A stretch of 64,000 bases of DNA, from assembly GCF_014805685.1 (NCBI RefSeq), contig NC_060887.1, positions 14,031,963 through 14,095,962 on the forward strand, written 5' to 3'. A program made the translations under genes and the position numbers. This document shows positions 12,601 to 27,680 of this stretch, piece after piece; within the stretch, counting starts at the first letter, position 1; each line of letters opens with the position of its first letter. The notes beneath the pieces were generated by a model. The model did no database searches. It was not told the DNA's origin and worked only from the letters and a program-made list of their open reading frames with translations. The DNA is from Silurus meridionalis. Lineage: Eukaryota; Chordata; Actinopteri; Siluriformes; Siluridae.

Positions 12601-15600
12601 CTACAGCTAAACCCATTGAGATTATTCAAGGTCTGGAAAATGTGGAGACCATTGAAGGTGGGGAAGCTCTTTTTGAGTGCTCCCTATCTGTCCCAGAGTC
12701 TAAAGACTGCCAATGGTTGGTTGATGGAAAACCTGTGAAGGAGTCTTCAAAAGTGGAAATTGTTTGTTTCGAAAGTGGCCGTCGCCATCTTTTGCTGCTG
12801 AAGGACTTAAGAGCTGGTGATAACTGTACAGTAACCTTTCAGGCTGGCTCTGCCTCATCCTCTGCTCTTCTTTCAGTCAAAGGTTAGTTGAACTTTGAAA
12901 TCGTGCTAGTAGTAAATGTACTGTATATTAAACTAAAATAAATATTAATGGTTTTGTCTAAAAGATTATTTAGACATACTGCTTAAATTGTGTGTGTGTT
13001 GGGGTAACTGTATTCATGAACAATACATTTAGGGTGGCAACTGGAAGTGGTGAAACCCTTGGAGGACAAGACTGCTGTTGTTGGTGAGCAGATAGAGTTC
13101 ACTTGTGTCCTGAACGAGCCGGTACCAGAGAAAGATGTAAATTGGTATGCTAATGGTGCTGAACTTCGGGCAGATGACTTTTGGGCAATGAAGAATAATG
13201 GATGTGCGTGCACCTTAATTCTGAAAAAAGCACAAGTTCTGACACCTCTAGAGATCACATTTGCTGCTCAAGATGCCATTTCAGTGGCCAAGCTAACTAC
13301 TATTGGTAGGTGTAACCAGATCATGAAACATTGTAATTTGGCAAAAACATTTTGTTTTACTCATTTAATTTGTAAACTTTAGCTGTACCTGACCCCCCTG
13401 AGGATCCTGAGCTGGTCACTAAGGGACCAACATCAGTGACTCTGTCCTGGTTCACGCCTCTCAGTGATGGTGGAAGTCCGATTCTGGGATACCGTGTGGA
13501 GATGCGGCAAGTGGATAGTGCTCTCTGGCAGCCCTGCCATGCAGAAGCAGTGTGCAATACTGAGTTTACGGTGGAAAACCTTATACCTGGAATTGGGTAC
13601 AGGTTCCGGGTGGCAGCAATTAACAGTGCTGGTATTGGTGACACTGTCCAGCTTCCTCAAACTGTTACCCTGGGTAAGAAACTTGAACTCTTTTTTTTTG
13701 TAAAGGATTAAGTAAAAAAATTAAAAACAAAGCTTCACACATGACCAAAGTTTGGGAACTTTGTGTATTAATAGTTAAATATTTGTAAAGCACCTATAGA
13801 TTAAAAACAGCTATCTTTATTTGTATCAACATTTTTCCTATTATGTTGATATTTAGAGGCACCAGTGACCATTGCCAAGAGGTTAAATGCCTCTGAACTT
13901 CGAAAGGGTAAGATTGCACGTCTGGAGTGTGAACTTACATCTGAAAACAAGCAAGTCCTCTGGCAAAAAGACTATCGGGAGATTGAGATGGGAGCAAAAT
14001 ACCAGATGTTAACAGAGGGCAAATCCCAAATTTTGCTCATTAAGGATTTGCAGCCTGCTGACCAGGGGGTATATACATGTGTGGCCTCAGAAGATGCAAA
14101 AACCTCAATGAACCTTGAGTTGGAAGGTATCTGCTCTAGTTTACTTTTCATACACTGTCATTCCGCTTTTGTGTTTTCCTATCTTCAAAAACTATTTCAC
14201 AGTTGAATGTACTTTTTTTTCATCATTTTGTATTGATTTTAGTGTAAATTTCAATTAACTGCCATGTTGTCATAGACGTGTAATAGAGATCTTTTATTTA
14301 AATCTTTTTGGAAAAATATAATAAGATTTTAACATGGCAATATTATTGTGCTAATTTTAAAGTGGTTACATAGTAGCAACAGCATTCCCAGGAATTCTAA
14401 ATAATAAAATATTAATGCATCATTGGTTTTGTAAAAGTAATTCCGCTTCATAACCAACACCATCCTGTGAATGGGTATGTGACAGGACAGACTCAAATGT
14501 TTTTTCCTAACAAATCACCTCAATTTACAGAAGACAGTACTGTGTTGCCCCAGCCTGAGGAAGGTGGCCAGCCTGGTTTGCCCCCTGAGGCTGCCTCTGA
14601 GGGAGATCTGCATGTTTTATGGGATGCTCTAGCCAAGAAGCGAAGGATGAGCAGGGAACCCACACTGGACTCCATATCTGAGCTGCCAGAAGAAGATGGC
14701 AAAGAGAAGACACAAGCTCAGCAGAGTAAAGGCGTGGACCAAGAGCAGACAAAAAAGAAAGAGAAGCCCACTGAAATCAAATCAGAACTAAATCTATATA
14801 CCAGTTCTGAAGAGGAGTCAATTAGTGGAACTTCAAGTCTGGTGTCTTACCTTAAAAAGAGCAGCAAATCTGCTGTGACTGTCATAAGTGAAAGTGAAAC
14901 CAGTGCATCCCAAAAGCTTTATGAACATTTTCAAATGACTGAGAAATCAGTGGCACAGACCACAGCAGCACCACCATTTGAGATCACTAAGGATGATGAC
15001 AAGGATGAACTGCAGGAGGCAGCCATCAAAATTCAAGCAGCCTTCAAAGGGTACAAAGCCAGAAAGGATATGCGACCTGCCTTCAAAGAAGTCTTTAAGG
15101 ACCAGAACAAAGAACCAAATATGACAATTCATCTTGAGTGTATTGCCGACGGCAAGCCAGACAAAGTTCGCTGGCTAAAGGATGGTAAAGCGTTGATTGA
15201 TGGCAAACATCACCACATTGACATATACAATGATGGGACTTGCTCACTAATTGTGCCAGCTGCTACAACTAATGATACTGGGGTATACACTTGTGAGGTA
15301 ACAAATAAGTTTGGCATTGCATCACACAGTGGAAAAGTCACTGTTGGCTCTGGGCGAGAGTCATCTGGACGTCGCCCACTGACTCTCGGTTATAGTGCAG
15401 ACAGCGAACCTGAGAGCTCTGGCAGCGAGATGGATGAGTCTTTACGACAAGCAAGCAGGAGGCTCCAGAAGTTGCTTCGTACACGTCTTCCACCAAACGT
15501 AGAGGAGGAACCTTTCATTAGTGCCGATGAGGGTGACCTGCAGCCACCAGATCCACATTCGTATCGTGAAGATGATAGTTACATCTACATTCGCTTTGAC

Positions 15601-18600
15601 ACACGCAGTGAAGCTCAGGTTGCATCCCAAAGATTCCAGGAAATGTTTACACATCAAGGTGTGCCCATAGACACCACTATTATTGAAACTGGAACCAAGA
15701 TAGAACTTCGCATCAAGAAGATGGGATTCAGCCAAGATGGTTCCCAAACTCCAACTACAGAAAAGCCATTTTTCATGTCAGGACCACCTGGTATGGTATA
15801 TTTAGTTATCCCTTTTAAACCTGCACCAAGATTTAGTTGTTGCTTTGTAAATTTGAATCTGTTTTGTTTGAGCATGATTGAATGTTTTTTTTTGTTTGGC
15901 TACCAAAATCTTTTTAATTGTATTTTATCCAAATTATCTACAGCACAGGTTCCCAACCCTGGGTATGGAGCCCCCCCATCTTGCACATTTTTGTGTTTTT
16001 CTTTCTCCCAGCACAGCATTTCAGTGGGTGAAGTGTGTGTGTTACCAAAATCTGCAGGATAGGGGGTTCTCCTGGATTTGGGAAACTTTGATCTATAGTA
16101 TTTAATTTGCATGAAACTATTGAGCTGCTCTGCTCTGAAGGCTCTGCAATGTTCTGTCATGTGTTCTTTGGGCTCACAGCAGCCCCAGTCTTTCTTACAC
16201 AGCTTCAAAACCAGGAAGTCCCAGACGGATACCCGGTCAGCTTTGACTGTGTGATTATCGGCAAACCTTCTCCCAGCGTACGGTGGTTTAAAGATGGGAA
16301 AGTGCTACAAGAAGATGACCATTATATGATCAATGAAGACCAGGAGGGCTGCCATCAATTGATCATTACAACTGTACAACCATCTGACATGGGCGTTTAC
16401 CGCTGTGTGGCTGAAAATGACAGTGGGATTGCTTCCAGCATAGCAGAGCTTAGGGTAGAACGTGAGTATGCTGTGAATAGAAAAAGGCACTCAAGAACGG
16501 AAAAATATGGAATAATGGATGTAATTTGAGCTTGGAGATCTTGCTTTCTTTTACTAATGCATACCAGTTTTGTTTATTGCATGTCTTTATGTGGATTGAT
16601 ACCACCAACTGCATTGACTCCATCTGAAAGTCTGGCAGTTCTTAATCAAAGTTGTGTTCAGACAAATCTGACTATATAACAAAGCACCAATAATTCATTA
16701 ATCATCAAGTTTGTATTTGTCATGTGTGTACCATCAAGCTCACTCAAATTTTAACAGAATATTTTAATTTAGTTATAATAAAAATGTCTAGTTTGTTGAT
16801 TTAGTTTATATGATTTTTTTTGTATTTTACTACTTAATATTTTAATAGACATGTGACATGTAAATAATTAAATTATGCATTTAAATGAACTTTGATAAAT
16901 AAATGCCAGCATCTTTTTTCTGAAATAACTAGTCTTCTTAATGTAATCTTTTCACTTGCATGTTGAAAAAGCCAGAGTTTTTGGAGCTACATTATGTTAA
17001 CATTATTTTTATGTCTATTATGTCAGTGACACCAGGCTTTTGTCATTGGTTAGGAAAAAACTGGTGTTACTTAGCCCACTAAATGCAGCATATTGTATAC
17101 AAATAATAAACAGAAATATTCACCTTCTCATCTCATGTAACAATCTTAACAGTCCCCATATTTGTGAAAAACATTAATAATGCATGAAGTCCGAAAGCGT
17201 AAGAAGAAAGAGTTTAGCGAAACAGAATTGGGATCGGCGATAGATGAGAAAAGTAGGTAGGAGTACAAGAAGTTGCGGCAGAAGTTAAAGAGGGATGTGG
17301 CACAAGAAAAGGAAAATATGAGGAGCATTTGAGGAGCTGTATAAGAGATTGGACACTAAGGAAGGAGAAAATGATTTGTACTGATTGGCCAGGCAGAGGG
17401 ACGGGAGAGCTGGGAAGGATGTGCTGCAAGTTAGAGCAATAAAGGATGCAAATGGAATTGTGTTAAATAGTGTTGAGAAGATGGAGGGAGTATTTTAAGT
17501 AGCTGATGAACGAGGAAAATAAGAGAGAGAGAAGGTTGGATGGTGTGGAGATGGTGAAACAGGAAGTGGATAGGATTAGTAAGGAGAAAGTGAGAGCTGC
17601 GATTAAGAGGATGAAGAGTGGAAAGTCGGTTGGACCAGATGACATACCTGTAGAAGCGTGGAGATATTTAGGAGAGATGCAGTGGAGTTTTTAACAAGAT
17701 TGTTTAACAAGATTCTGGAAGGTGAGAAGATGCCTGAGCAATGGAGAAGGAGTGTGCTGGTACTGATCTTTACGAAAAAAAGAGATGTGCAGACCTGCAG
17801 TAACTACAGGGGAAAAAAGTTCCCTTTCAGGAACTCGAGCTGCGTCGAGATGCTTTGGGAATGCAAAGCATTTTGACGCAGTGTCTCGTTCCCTCAGGGA
17901 ACTAGGGTTACATACGTAACCTAGAGACGTTGATTAGTCACACCATGAAGTTATGGGAAAGAGTAGTGGAAGCCAGGTTGAGAGAAGAGGTGACCATCTG
18001 TGAGCAACAGTATGGTTTCATGCCAATGAAGAGCACCACAGATGCCTTATTTGCTTTGATAATGTTGATGGAGAAGTATAGAGAAGGTCAGAAGTAGCTG
18101 CATTGTGTGTTTGTGGATTTAGAGAAAGCGTATGACAGGGTGCTGAGAGAGGAGTTGTGGTATTGTATGAGAAAGTCATGTGTGGCAGAGAAGTATTTGA
18201 GGGTGGTGCAGGACATATATGAGGACAGTGTGACAGCAGTGAAGTGTGCAGTAGGAACGTCCAACTGGTTCAAGGTGGAGGTTGGATTGCATCAAGGATC
18301 GACTCTGATTGGCTCGGGAGCAGCCCAAAGGAGAAGAAGAAGATGATGTATTATATATATATTATATAATGTATTATAACGCATTTTATTTTTGCAGTGT
18401 CCTGCAGCTCTGATTACGATACAGCAGCTGATGCCACAGAAACCTCTTCATATATTAGTGCTAAAGATTATGTCTCGAGGTAAAAATCATGCTATTTAAA
18501 TATTAAATTAACTTCATAAATCTCCTACTAATTATGCTCAAGAGTAAAAATTATAATGATTTAATACTTTATAGTATACAGTGCTACATTCTATAATACT

Positions 18601-21600
18601 ATACACATTCCTTACATAAATCTAATGCAGAATAACGCAAACCTGATTCAGCATGTAGCTTTTCAATCTTTGTGTTTTTGTTTTATTATGCAGTTCTGAG
18701 CACAGAGACACAGAAGCATTTGAATCAGTGGTGGAGGACGAGCAGCTTCCACAAGTGGTGGATGAGTTACATGACCTCTGTCTTAGTCCTGGAGCACCCA
18801 TTGCAAAGATGAGCATCAGAGTCAAAGGTTAGATATGTTGAGATTTTGTTTGATTTTCATTACCACTGAGGTATTAAAAGAATAAAAACATTGTTTCTGC
18901 TTATTTTTTACAACAGCATGCAAGGTTAAAAGTTGAGCTTTATGGTTTGTGTTGAATTTTGTAGGATTCCCCAAACCTACGGTTTACTGGTTCAAGGACG
19001 GTGTGGCGTTATCACCTACAGACAGGATTTTACTGTTAACAGAAAGAGACGTATACAGTCTGGAGATTGTGGAGGTGAAGTCTGAAGATAGTGGCGAGTA
19101 TTCTGCATACATCAGCAATGCAGCTGGCGCTGCCTACTCTTCTGCACGCTTGGTAGTGCTTGGTATGTGAGCCTGTAATATTCAACAGTGAATTTAAAAT
19201 GTCATTTAGGGCTGTGCCTTTTTATAACATTGGAATCTAATGTTGTTTATGTACATAATTTCCTTATTCCAGGTCCAGGTAATCGCATACCTGAAACTCT
19301 AAAGACTAAAGGTGTGTACGAATATGATTTTTTTAAAGTATTGGACGTTGGAATTTTTTTTGTTGTTGTTGTTTTTGATCTTTTTTTTTTCATCTCACAG
19401 ACTCCAAAGAACCCTTGGTACCACCACGTTTTCTGGAGAAGTTCTGCAACCGGACAGTGAAACAAGGAGCAAGCATCACACTCTCTGTCAAAGTAGAAGG
19501 TGCTGTATTCTTTATTAACATTTATTCAGTACACCACAGGATAGTATACAGCAGGCTGTAGTTTTTAAATAAAGTGCTCATTCTAACAATCATAGTATAA
19601 TCTTTGTTCTGATGTTCTCAAATTATTATGGAAGGGTTTGTTCTTTTTTTTTCACCCCTATAGGCTCTCCAACACCATCTGTGAACTGGCTGAAAGAAGA
19701 GGCAATGAAGGATGTTTTGTGGATCAAAGCAGACACACCGGGATACAAGATTGCCAGCTCTGGCTTTCAGCACAGCCTAATCCTGATGGATGTAGGGAAG
19801 GAGCATGGCGGCACCTATACCTGCATCGCAAGCAACCGTGCCGGCCAGTCTGTAAACACTGCTCGTCTGGATGTGGACCAAGGTTTGACCACTGTCCCAG
19901 CAGGACAGCAAATCACCATCACACCAGAGTAAGCTCAGGAATAATAACATTCAATTAAAATGCAATAGTTTCAACTGGGAGTGTTGGCTAACTATAAAAT
20001 AGATATAAAGTGTTGTGAATAAGGCTATAATTATGTGATTTTCTTGTGTTTCCTTTTGTGTTCATTTACAGGATTTGTGGGATTAGAATTAGCCCCCCAG
20101 AGGAAGAAGGCAAAGGTAGAAGCGTTTTTCCATAAACATTGTCCAGTTTAAACTCTAAATAATTTCCCATCAATGTTCGTAAATAAATTTGTATCTAACC
20201 TGGAAATTATGCAAGCTAATGCTAAATTATTATATCTTATACCACAAACAAACACACTGTTGTAATCTGGACTCGTAATTCGTTAGTTCAGGCTGTAGTG
20301 AATTGATAGGAACCTCATAATTGATGAATATTAAAATAGAATAGCCTTTATTTGTTACATATACATTACAGCAGTGAAATTCTTTCTTCACATATCGGAG
20401 CTTATTTGGAAGCTGGGGTCAGAGCACATGGTTAGCCATGATACGGCACCCCTGGAGCACAGAGGGTTAAGGGCCTTGCTCATTGACCGAAGAGTGGCAG
20501 CTTGGCGATACTGGGCCTTTAGCCCCCGACCATACGATCAGTAACTCAGCACCTTAAGCACTGAGCTACCGTTCCCCAATATATTAATATTAATAACACA
20601 ATAATTTACTCAAAGCAATTTAGCAAAGAACTATTTTTTTTGTATTTAATGGATAGTTTACAGAATGTGGTTTCAATGGTAATAGTTTCTTATAAACTTG
20701 TTAAAGGTAAAATGAAAAACATTATTTAAACCTGTTTTAAATTAAAATTCATACAGTTAAATTGAATTACTTAAAACTAGCTTGTTTCATGGATCTTCAT
20801 CAGGCAGTGTAACTGTAAATGGTTGAAATTCATAGATATAAATGAATCAAAACAATGGTATTTCTGTGGTGTAAGAAGTAAAGTTTGATCCACTACTTGA
20901 TTTCCATCAAGCTTCCATGTCTTGATTGTGGGTGCAGTAGTTTCTGTTTGTTGCAGCATCTTTCTATTTGGCTGTTGATCACAAAGTAAAATTTCAAGTT
21001 CAATCAATCTTGTAATTTAACTATATGTCAAAAAGGTATATGCTCTTTACAAACATTTCACCTGATGTAGAAATCCTTCTTGATCTTGCAGGAGAGTCTA
21101 AACTATCTTACCTGGCTGGAGTCGATAGTGAATTCTTACAGAAGCTCACGACCCAAATCACTGAGATGGTCTCAGCCAAGATCACACAAGGTGAGAGAGA
21201 ATTTCACAGTGTTGCAGTGACAATTTTAACACCTTTTAACCAATTTAGTTTCTTCATCCAATACTTAACTACATACATGCATAACACACATTTTAATAAA
21301 ATAAATATACATTTAATGAATACTTCCTGTTTTTTTGGTAGGGGTGTTCCAAATGAAACATCAAGTATCTAATAACAATGAAAAGTTTGACGTAAACATT
21401 TATCTAAACCTAACCTTAAAATATTTAGAAATGAGAACAAATTATTCTAGTCATTGTATTATATTTACTCTTTATTTAATATAATATAGATATATTTTCG
21501 ATAATAATAATAAATAGTAATAATGATACTTAGGATTCATTCTTGTTCTAATAAAAATAAAAAGTTTTAAAAAGTGGCAGACTTTTAACTGTATCATTTA

Positions 21601-22284
21601 TAATGAATGCTACATAACATAAGCATAATAAATGCATGTTGACTGCTTTGTTGTTCACTAACAGTACATTTAATAAAAACTTTATGAAATTTATTTATAA
21701 AAAAGTTGTTTTTAAAAAAATACTATCCTTTAAACGTTACAATTTTTTGTAGGTTTTGTAGAATTGAGAGACATATAATACACAGCTGAGTAAATTATGG
21801 GGGTGTGGTTGTATGTTTAGTTTACATTTATTTTGTTCAATATTATTAGTTTTAATAGCTATGCCACTTTTTCCATCCATTCCTGACTCCATTATCCCAT
21901 CCTTACCTTGTCACTCATTCACTCCTCCCTTTGCACCTTCACCTCGCTCACAGTGGCTCCACACACTCACTAAAACTGATTTGTTATTCAGACAGCTTAC
22001 AGAACCATCAAGTGCTCCAGTGGATGAAAACATGGCCCAGAGTGACCAGTATGTATCCAATGAAAAATCAGACAAAACTGCAGAATCTTCACCTTTTTAT
22101 TTTCACCTGGGTGCAATTACTGTTTGCTTCACTTTCATCTGATCTTTGTGCAGAAATTTCCTGATTATTTTATTAGTAGTGTATATTATTATATTATTAC
22201 CCAAACACTTTTCTGCTTCACAACTGGATACAAATTCAATAACAGTTACATCAGTGCTTTTAATGACTTTGGTTTAAAAATGTA

Positions 22285-22356
<72 letters not shown>

Positions 22357-22656
22357 TACAATTACAATTTCTCTGAATACCTGTCCTTATCACTCTCTTT
22401 CCTTCGCTATCTTATTTCTTTCTCCATTTTTTTCTTTCTCCTTTTCTCAAAGACTGTTTTACCCTTTTTCTCTTAATGTGTCTATCTCTCTCCTTTTCAT
22501 CTTTTCATCTCTCTTTTTTCCCTCCTTTTTACGGGGAGTGATGGAGGATCGGTGCCATATTATTGTATTTTTTTCTAATTGAATTCTAAGATGTGATTAA
22601 TATTATATTAGACAGGTAAAATTAAGATGTTAAATATCAAATCTCTTTTATCTTTG

Positions 22657-22723
<67 letters not shown>

Positions 22724-24006
22724 TTGTGTCTGTTTCTCTCTTTCAGCCTCATTACGCGTGCCGGGTGCTGACAGTGATGATGAGAGTAAGACTCCGTCTC
22801 CGTCTCCCTACCACGGCCGCTCACGTCCTGCTTCGCTGATTGCTGATTCTTCCTCAGAATCTGATGAGGGTGATGCCCGAGGAGAGGTAACACACACTCT
22901 ACTGACATACTTTTAGTTATTTGTGAAGAGAATAATTTGTTTTTTTAATAATGTGATATATTTTGTATTGTATTTCCAGATGCTATCTTTACCAGATTGT
23001 CTTTATCGTTTCTCTGTGCAGATGTTTGACATCTATGTAGCAACGGCAGATTATAACCCAATGGGACTGAGTAAAGAGAACATTGCTCTAAAGGAGGGGC
23101 AGTATGTGGAGGTCCTGGACTCGGCTCATCCGCTCAAATGGCTTGTCCGCACGAAACCCAACAAAACCACACCCTCACGTCAAGGCTGGGTCTCTCCAGC
23201 ATACCTCGACAAGAAGCTAAAGGTTAGAACAGAGATCTTTAGTGCTTAAAAATGATGGAAGTTAAGAAGAAAATGAATAAATGCTGAAAGGTGTGGTTTT
23301 ATAGATCTCTCCAGATACAGGTGAAGTCCCAGAGAGCACAGGAGAGGAGGTTTCTGAGGGAGAGTACAAAAAGAAGCTCTGGTGAGTTCTCTATCTCAAG
23401 CACACACATCCACTACAATAAAGCCAGGTTTGAAAATAGACTTGCGCAAAGATATCAACACACGCTGTATAATCTTATGTCACAGAAGCACACATTCTAA
23501 GATACCTTATCAAGTGTCTTCCACTGTATGAGTACAGAATTATGAACACCTTTTGATACAGATGCTTGCAGTACATTATTATACCCTATGACACAGATGT
23601 GCACATTTTGACACCTTAGAGCTAAGTTTTTTGTTTTTTTAAAGTAATATACCTGACAGATACACACACTATAATATCTTAAAACCTAGTTTGCTCCTAG
23701 TTTGCCTTGCAATGAAACACAATATATTCCAATGAAAGTGTGCAAATGTTATGATGCAGGAACCCTAATGATGTCGATGTGTATTAAGTGATATGTAGTT
23801 CTGCAAACTGTAATATACTTTAGGACCCAGGTGCACACATTGTGTTGACATCTTGTCACACATGCTGTACAATATATCAAATCAATCAAATCAAATACAC
23901 ATATATACAGGGTACGACATGCAGTAAAATGCTTTTTACGACGGTCTGGCATGAGGGAATAGAATGGGGAGAAAAAATAAATAAATAAACCAAGAAAAAG
24001 AATATA

Positions 24007-24097
<91 letters not shown>

Positions 24098-26062
24098 CAT
24101 TTATTAATAAATAATAATAATAATAAAAAGGGCTCACATTATTATAACTTAGAAGTCATGTGTGTACTCTATGATGCCTTACAATGCAGCACTGAACACA
24201 ATGATATTTTACAATGAAGTTGCACAAACTCTATACCTTAAACTACTATACTTTACAAAACACTGAACAATGCAGGTGCTCACCCTGTCCAGAACTCTTA
24301 TTTAGTTTTAGAGTATATAATTCAGATGTCATCCGGCAAAAAGAGTAATGACTAATAATCTTGTTTTAGATTATTGTTGGTTGGTTGATCTGTCTGCCAT
24401 GTCTGTTATCCTCATGCTCTATAAAAAGCCAACTCATTCAGGAGCTCATAAGCAGTGAGAAGGAGTTCATAAAGGAAATGGACTTTGTTACATCGCACCA
24501 TCTAAAGCACATTGAGGAGGAGAGCACACCACCTGAAATCCGCAGCCACAAAGACAGCATCTTCCGCAACATTAGTGACATCTCTTCGTTCCACAGGTAA
24601 GTGATGAGGGCTTAAATATATTATTGCAGTGTGGTAAACTACAGACTTTAGAGGGATATCATTCCAAAAAACAAGATTAACACAGTTCATGCAAGGGTGT
24701 CAACTTTAGGTTATTCTTGTTTTAGTTTTGTTAAACGTTATTGTATAATGTATTAACAAGAATGTCTAGATTAATATTTCTGGCCCTCAAATTATTTGTT
24801 TGTTCTTTACTTTGTTCTCTGTAGCTCTTTTCTCCCTGGGCTGCAAAATTGTGACACTGATGATGACATAGCCATGAGCTTCCTAAAAAACACAGAAGGA
24901 TTTGAGAACTATTTGCAATACTTAGTAGGTCAGGCAAAGGCCCAGGCTACCATTAGTGTAAAAGATGTTCATCAATATTTCAAGGTGAGAGCATTTAAAT
25001 GACGAATATGTAATCATACCATACTCTTACTATACATTCAGTATTGTATTTCTTACAGATGATTAATTCCTGATTTATTGGCACCCTTAATAAAACTGTT
25101 AGTGTGTGGAATGTCTTTTGTTTTAACATAATATGTTGGTAGTATTAGTATTTTGGGAATTTAAACTACTGAAACTTAATGTTTGCTATAGTGTTTAATT
25201 TAAATATTTGCATTTTGATAAACCTGCATAGAAAAATGTTTTTAAAGTTTTAACTTAAAAAAGCAAGTTACACATATAATATCTTAAAACAGCAACATAT
25301 TAAGTTGAAATTATTATATAATAACACAAGTTAAAATAACAACAATTTTATTGTATATTTTAAGCATATAATTTGTAAACAAATCATTGTGGCATGGTTG
25401 TCAGTCTGACACCAGGCTTGCTTGTCGATATAAATACAATTTGCTATTTGCATTTAAATTTGCAAATAATATATCACATAATATAACCATCATAATGTGT
25501 AAGTAGTTTATGTGGCTTTAAAATGAGCAGTGTACATGTAAAGCATGAAATGACTGTCTCCGTCTTTATCAACTAGAAATACACAGATTCAGAGTTGGCA
25601 AATGTGGACCCTGCAGAAGGTCCAGTACTGAGTGTGAACAGTTATCTTCAAAAACCACTAGATAGAATCCATAAATACAAGGACCTCTTAAAGGTAACAT
25701 ACTTCTTTTATAAATTACTAATTATTGACACTATGTGTGTAGTTTTTAAATTATACTTTTATCAGCTATTGTTATTTGTTTTATCTCAGTATCAAAATTA
25801 TTATTTGTTTTCATTTTAACAAATTGAAATGTGCATAAAGCAGCATTGATGTGGTTTTGGAATGTGGTGTGGCCTGTAGGAGATGATCAAAAACAAGGCG
25901 AGAAATGGACAGAACTGCTGTATTTTAGAAGAGGCCTATGCCATGGTTTCTGCACTTCCCACACGTTCTGAAAACACCCGTCACGTCTCCCTCATTGAGA
26001 ACTACCCTGCTAATCTGGAAGCTTTAGGAGAGCCCATAAGACAGGTACTGAGGCACACACAA

Positions 26063-26123
<61 letters not shown>

Positions 26124-27613
26124 GTCTGGGTTGTTAGTGGACATTAAGGAATTGCATTAAACACATTTTACATTAAGGTCTGTCCAGATGAAATCGCTAA
26201 AATATAAAAAATTTGAACCTTTTAGAAGTTAGGTCCTCAGTATTTACTAGAGTCTCTGAAGGCTTTTTTATTACTTTTTTGGCTGTAGACTAACTTAATC
26301 GCACTTGTCCACTGGTAATTAGCTATCTAAACACCTTACTGCACTTGCACCCACGTTCCTGCTCATTTTCAAAGCTGTAACCATTTAATGAAAAATGACA
26401 AACAAATATGACACAAACAATCAACGGTTAAGGTTTATTAATTTGATTTGATTACTAAAGGCTTTTACCTGAACCTCATAACAGCCTGGATTAACCCATG
26501 CATAAATCTGGTGAAATTATATTTTGTGTATGTGTAAAGGAAAAACATGCCACAAGACACCTATTTATTTTTTTCTGCAAGCTTGTAGTTGAGATGAAGA
26601 ACACATATAATGACACAATACTGGTTGTAATCATTTTCCCAAGCAAAAGTTCAAATTTAAAAACATATAATAGAAAAAAACAGAAATAAGTAATCATACA
26701 TTACATTTGTGAATTTGCCTCAGGTGATGTATATTTGTTTGTCTCTGCATTATTTAAGAATAGAATTGGGGTTTTGTTTGTTGCAGGGTCCATTCATAGT
26801 GTGGGAGGGTGCTCCAGGAATCAGATCCTCTTCAAGAGGCCATCACCGCCATGTCTTTCTCTTCAAAAACTACGTCATCATCTGCAAACAGAAGCGAGAC
26901 GCAAACTCAGATGTCCAAACCTACACATTCAAGAATATGATGAAGGTAAAAAAGAATATCTACTTCATCCCAATCTGTCAATCATTTTCTCATAACAGCA
27001 AGACATGAAGTGTTTTACTCCTTACTCAGTGCTGTCAAGATTGTGCGCACGCGTTTATGTGTTTTTTATTTTATTTTTTTAATACTTTCTGCCTTTCAGC
27101 TCACCAACATTGACGTGAATGAAACTGTGGAGGGAGATGAGAGGGCGTTTGAGATTTGGCATGAGCGTGAGGACTCTGTGAGGAAGTACACACTGCAAGC
27201 ACGCACAGTCATTCTGAAGAACTCCTGGATCCGTGAACTCCGCAACCTCCAACAACGCTACAGCATGCCAGCATGGAGTAAGTACCTCACATTCCACACC
27301 ACAAACTTTTTTCCTGATGTTACCTAATTACATTTTTTTTTATCTGCCACATATTCCAATTTGTTAATGTTTCAAAATTGTGTGGAATTGTTGATTAAAC
27401 GAATTGAGTCTTCAACTATATCAGTGCTTTATAGTAGTCAAGGGTAAAACTGTAACTTTATGGGGATTTTTGAAATCCAGAAAGGTACGGTTTTAGGGTT
27501 TAAACTTAATAGTAGAGTTTAGTAAAGTATAGATCATGTATTAAAAAAAAAACTTATGTAGTCTTACTTATTAAAAATGATCAATATGCATAGTAATAAA
27601 ATATTTTATATAA

Positions 27614-27680
<67 letters not shown>

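Noticed and set aside
21025..21372. Open frame starting [10 protein letters not shown]
   Set aside because: Only 21092-21190 fits obscurin splicing; the rest is intron read-through.
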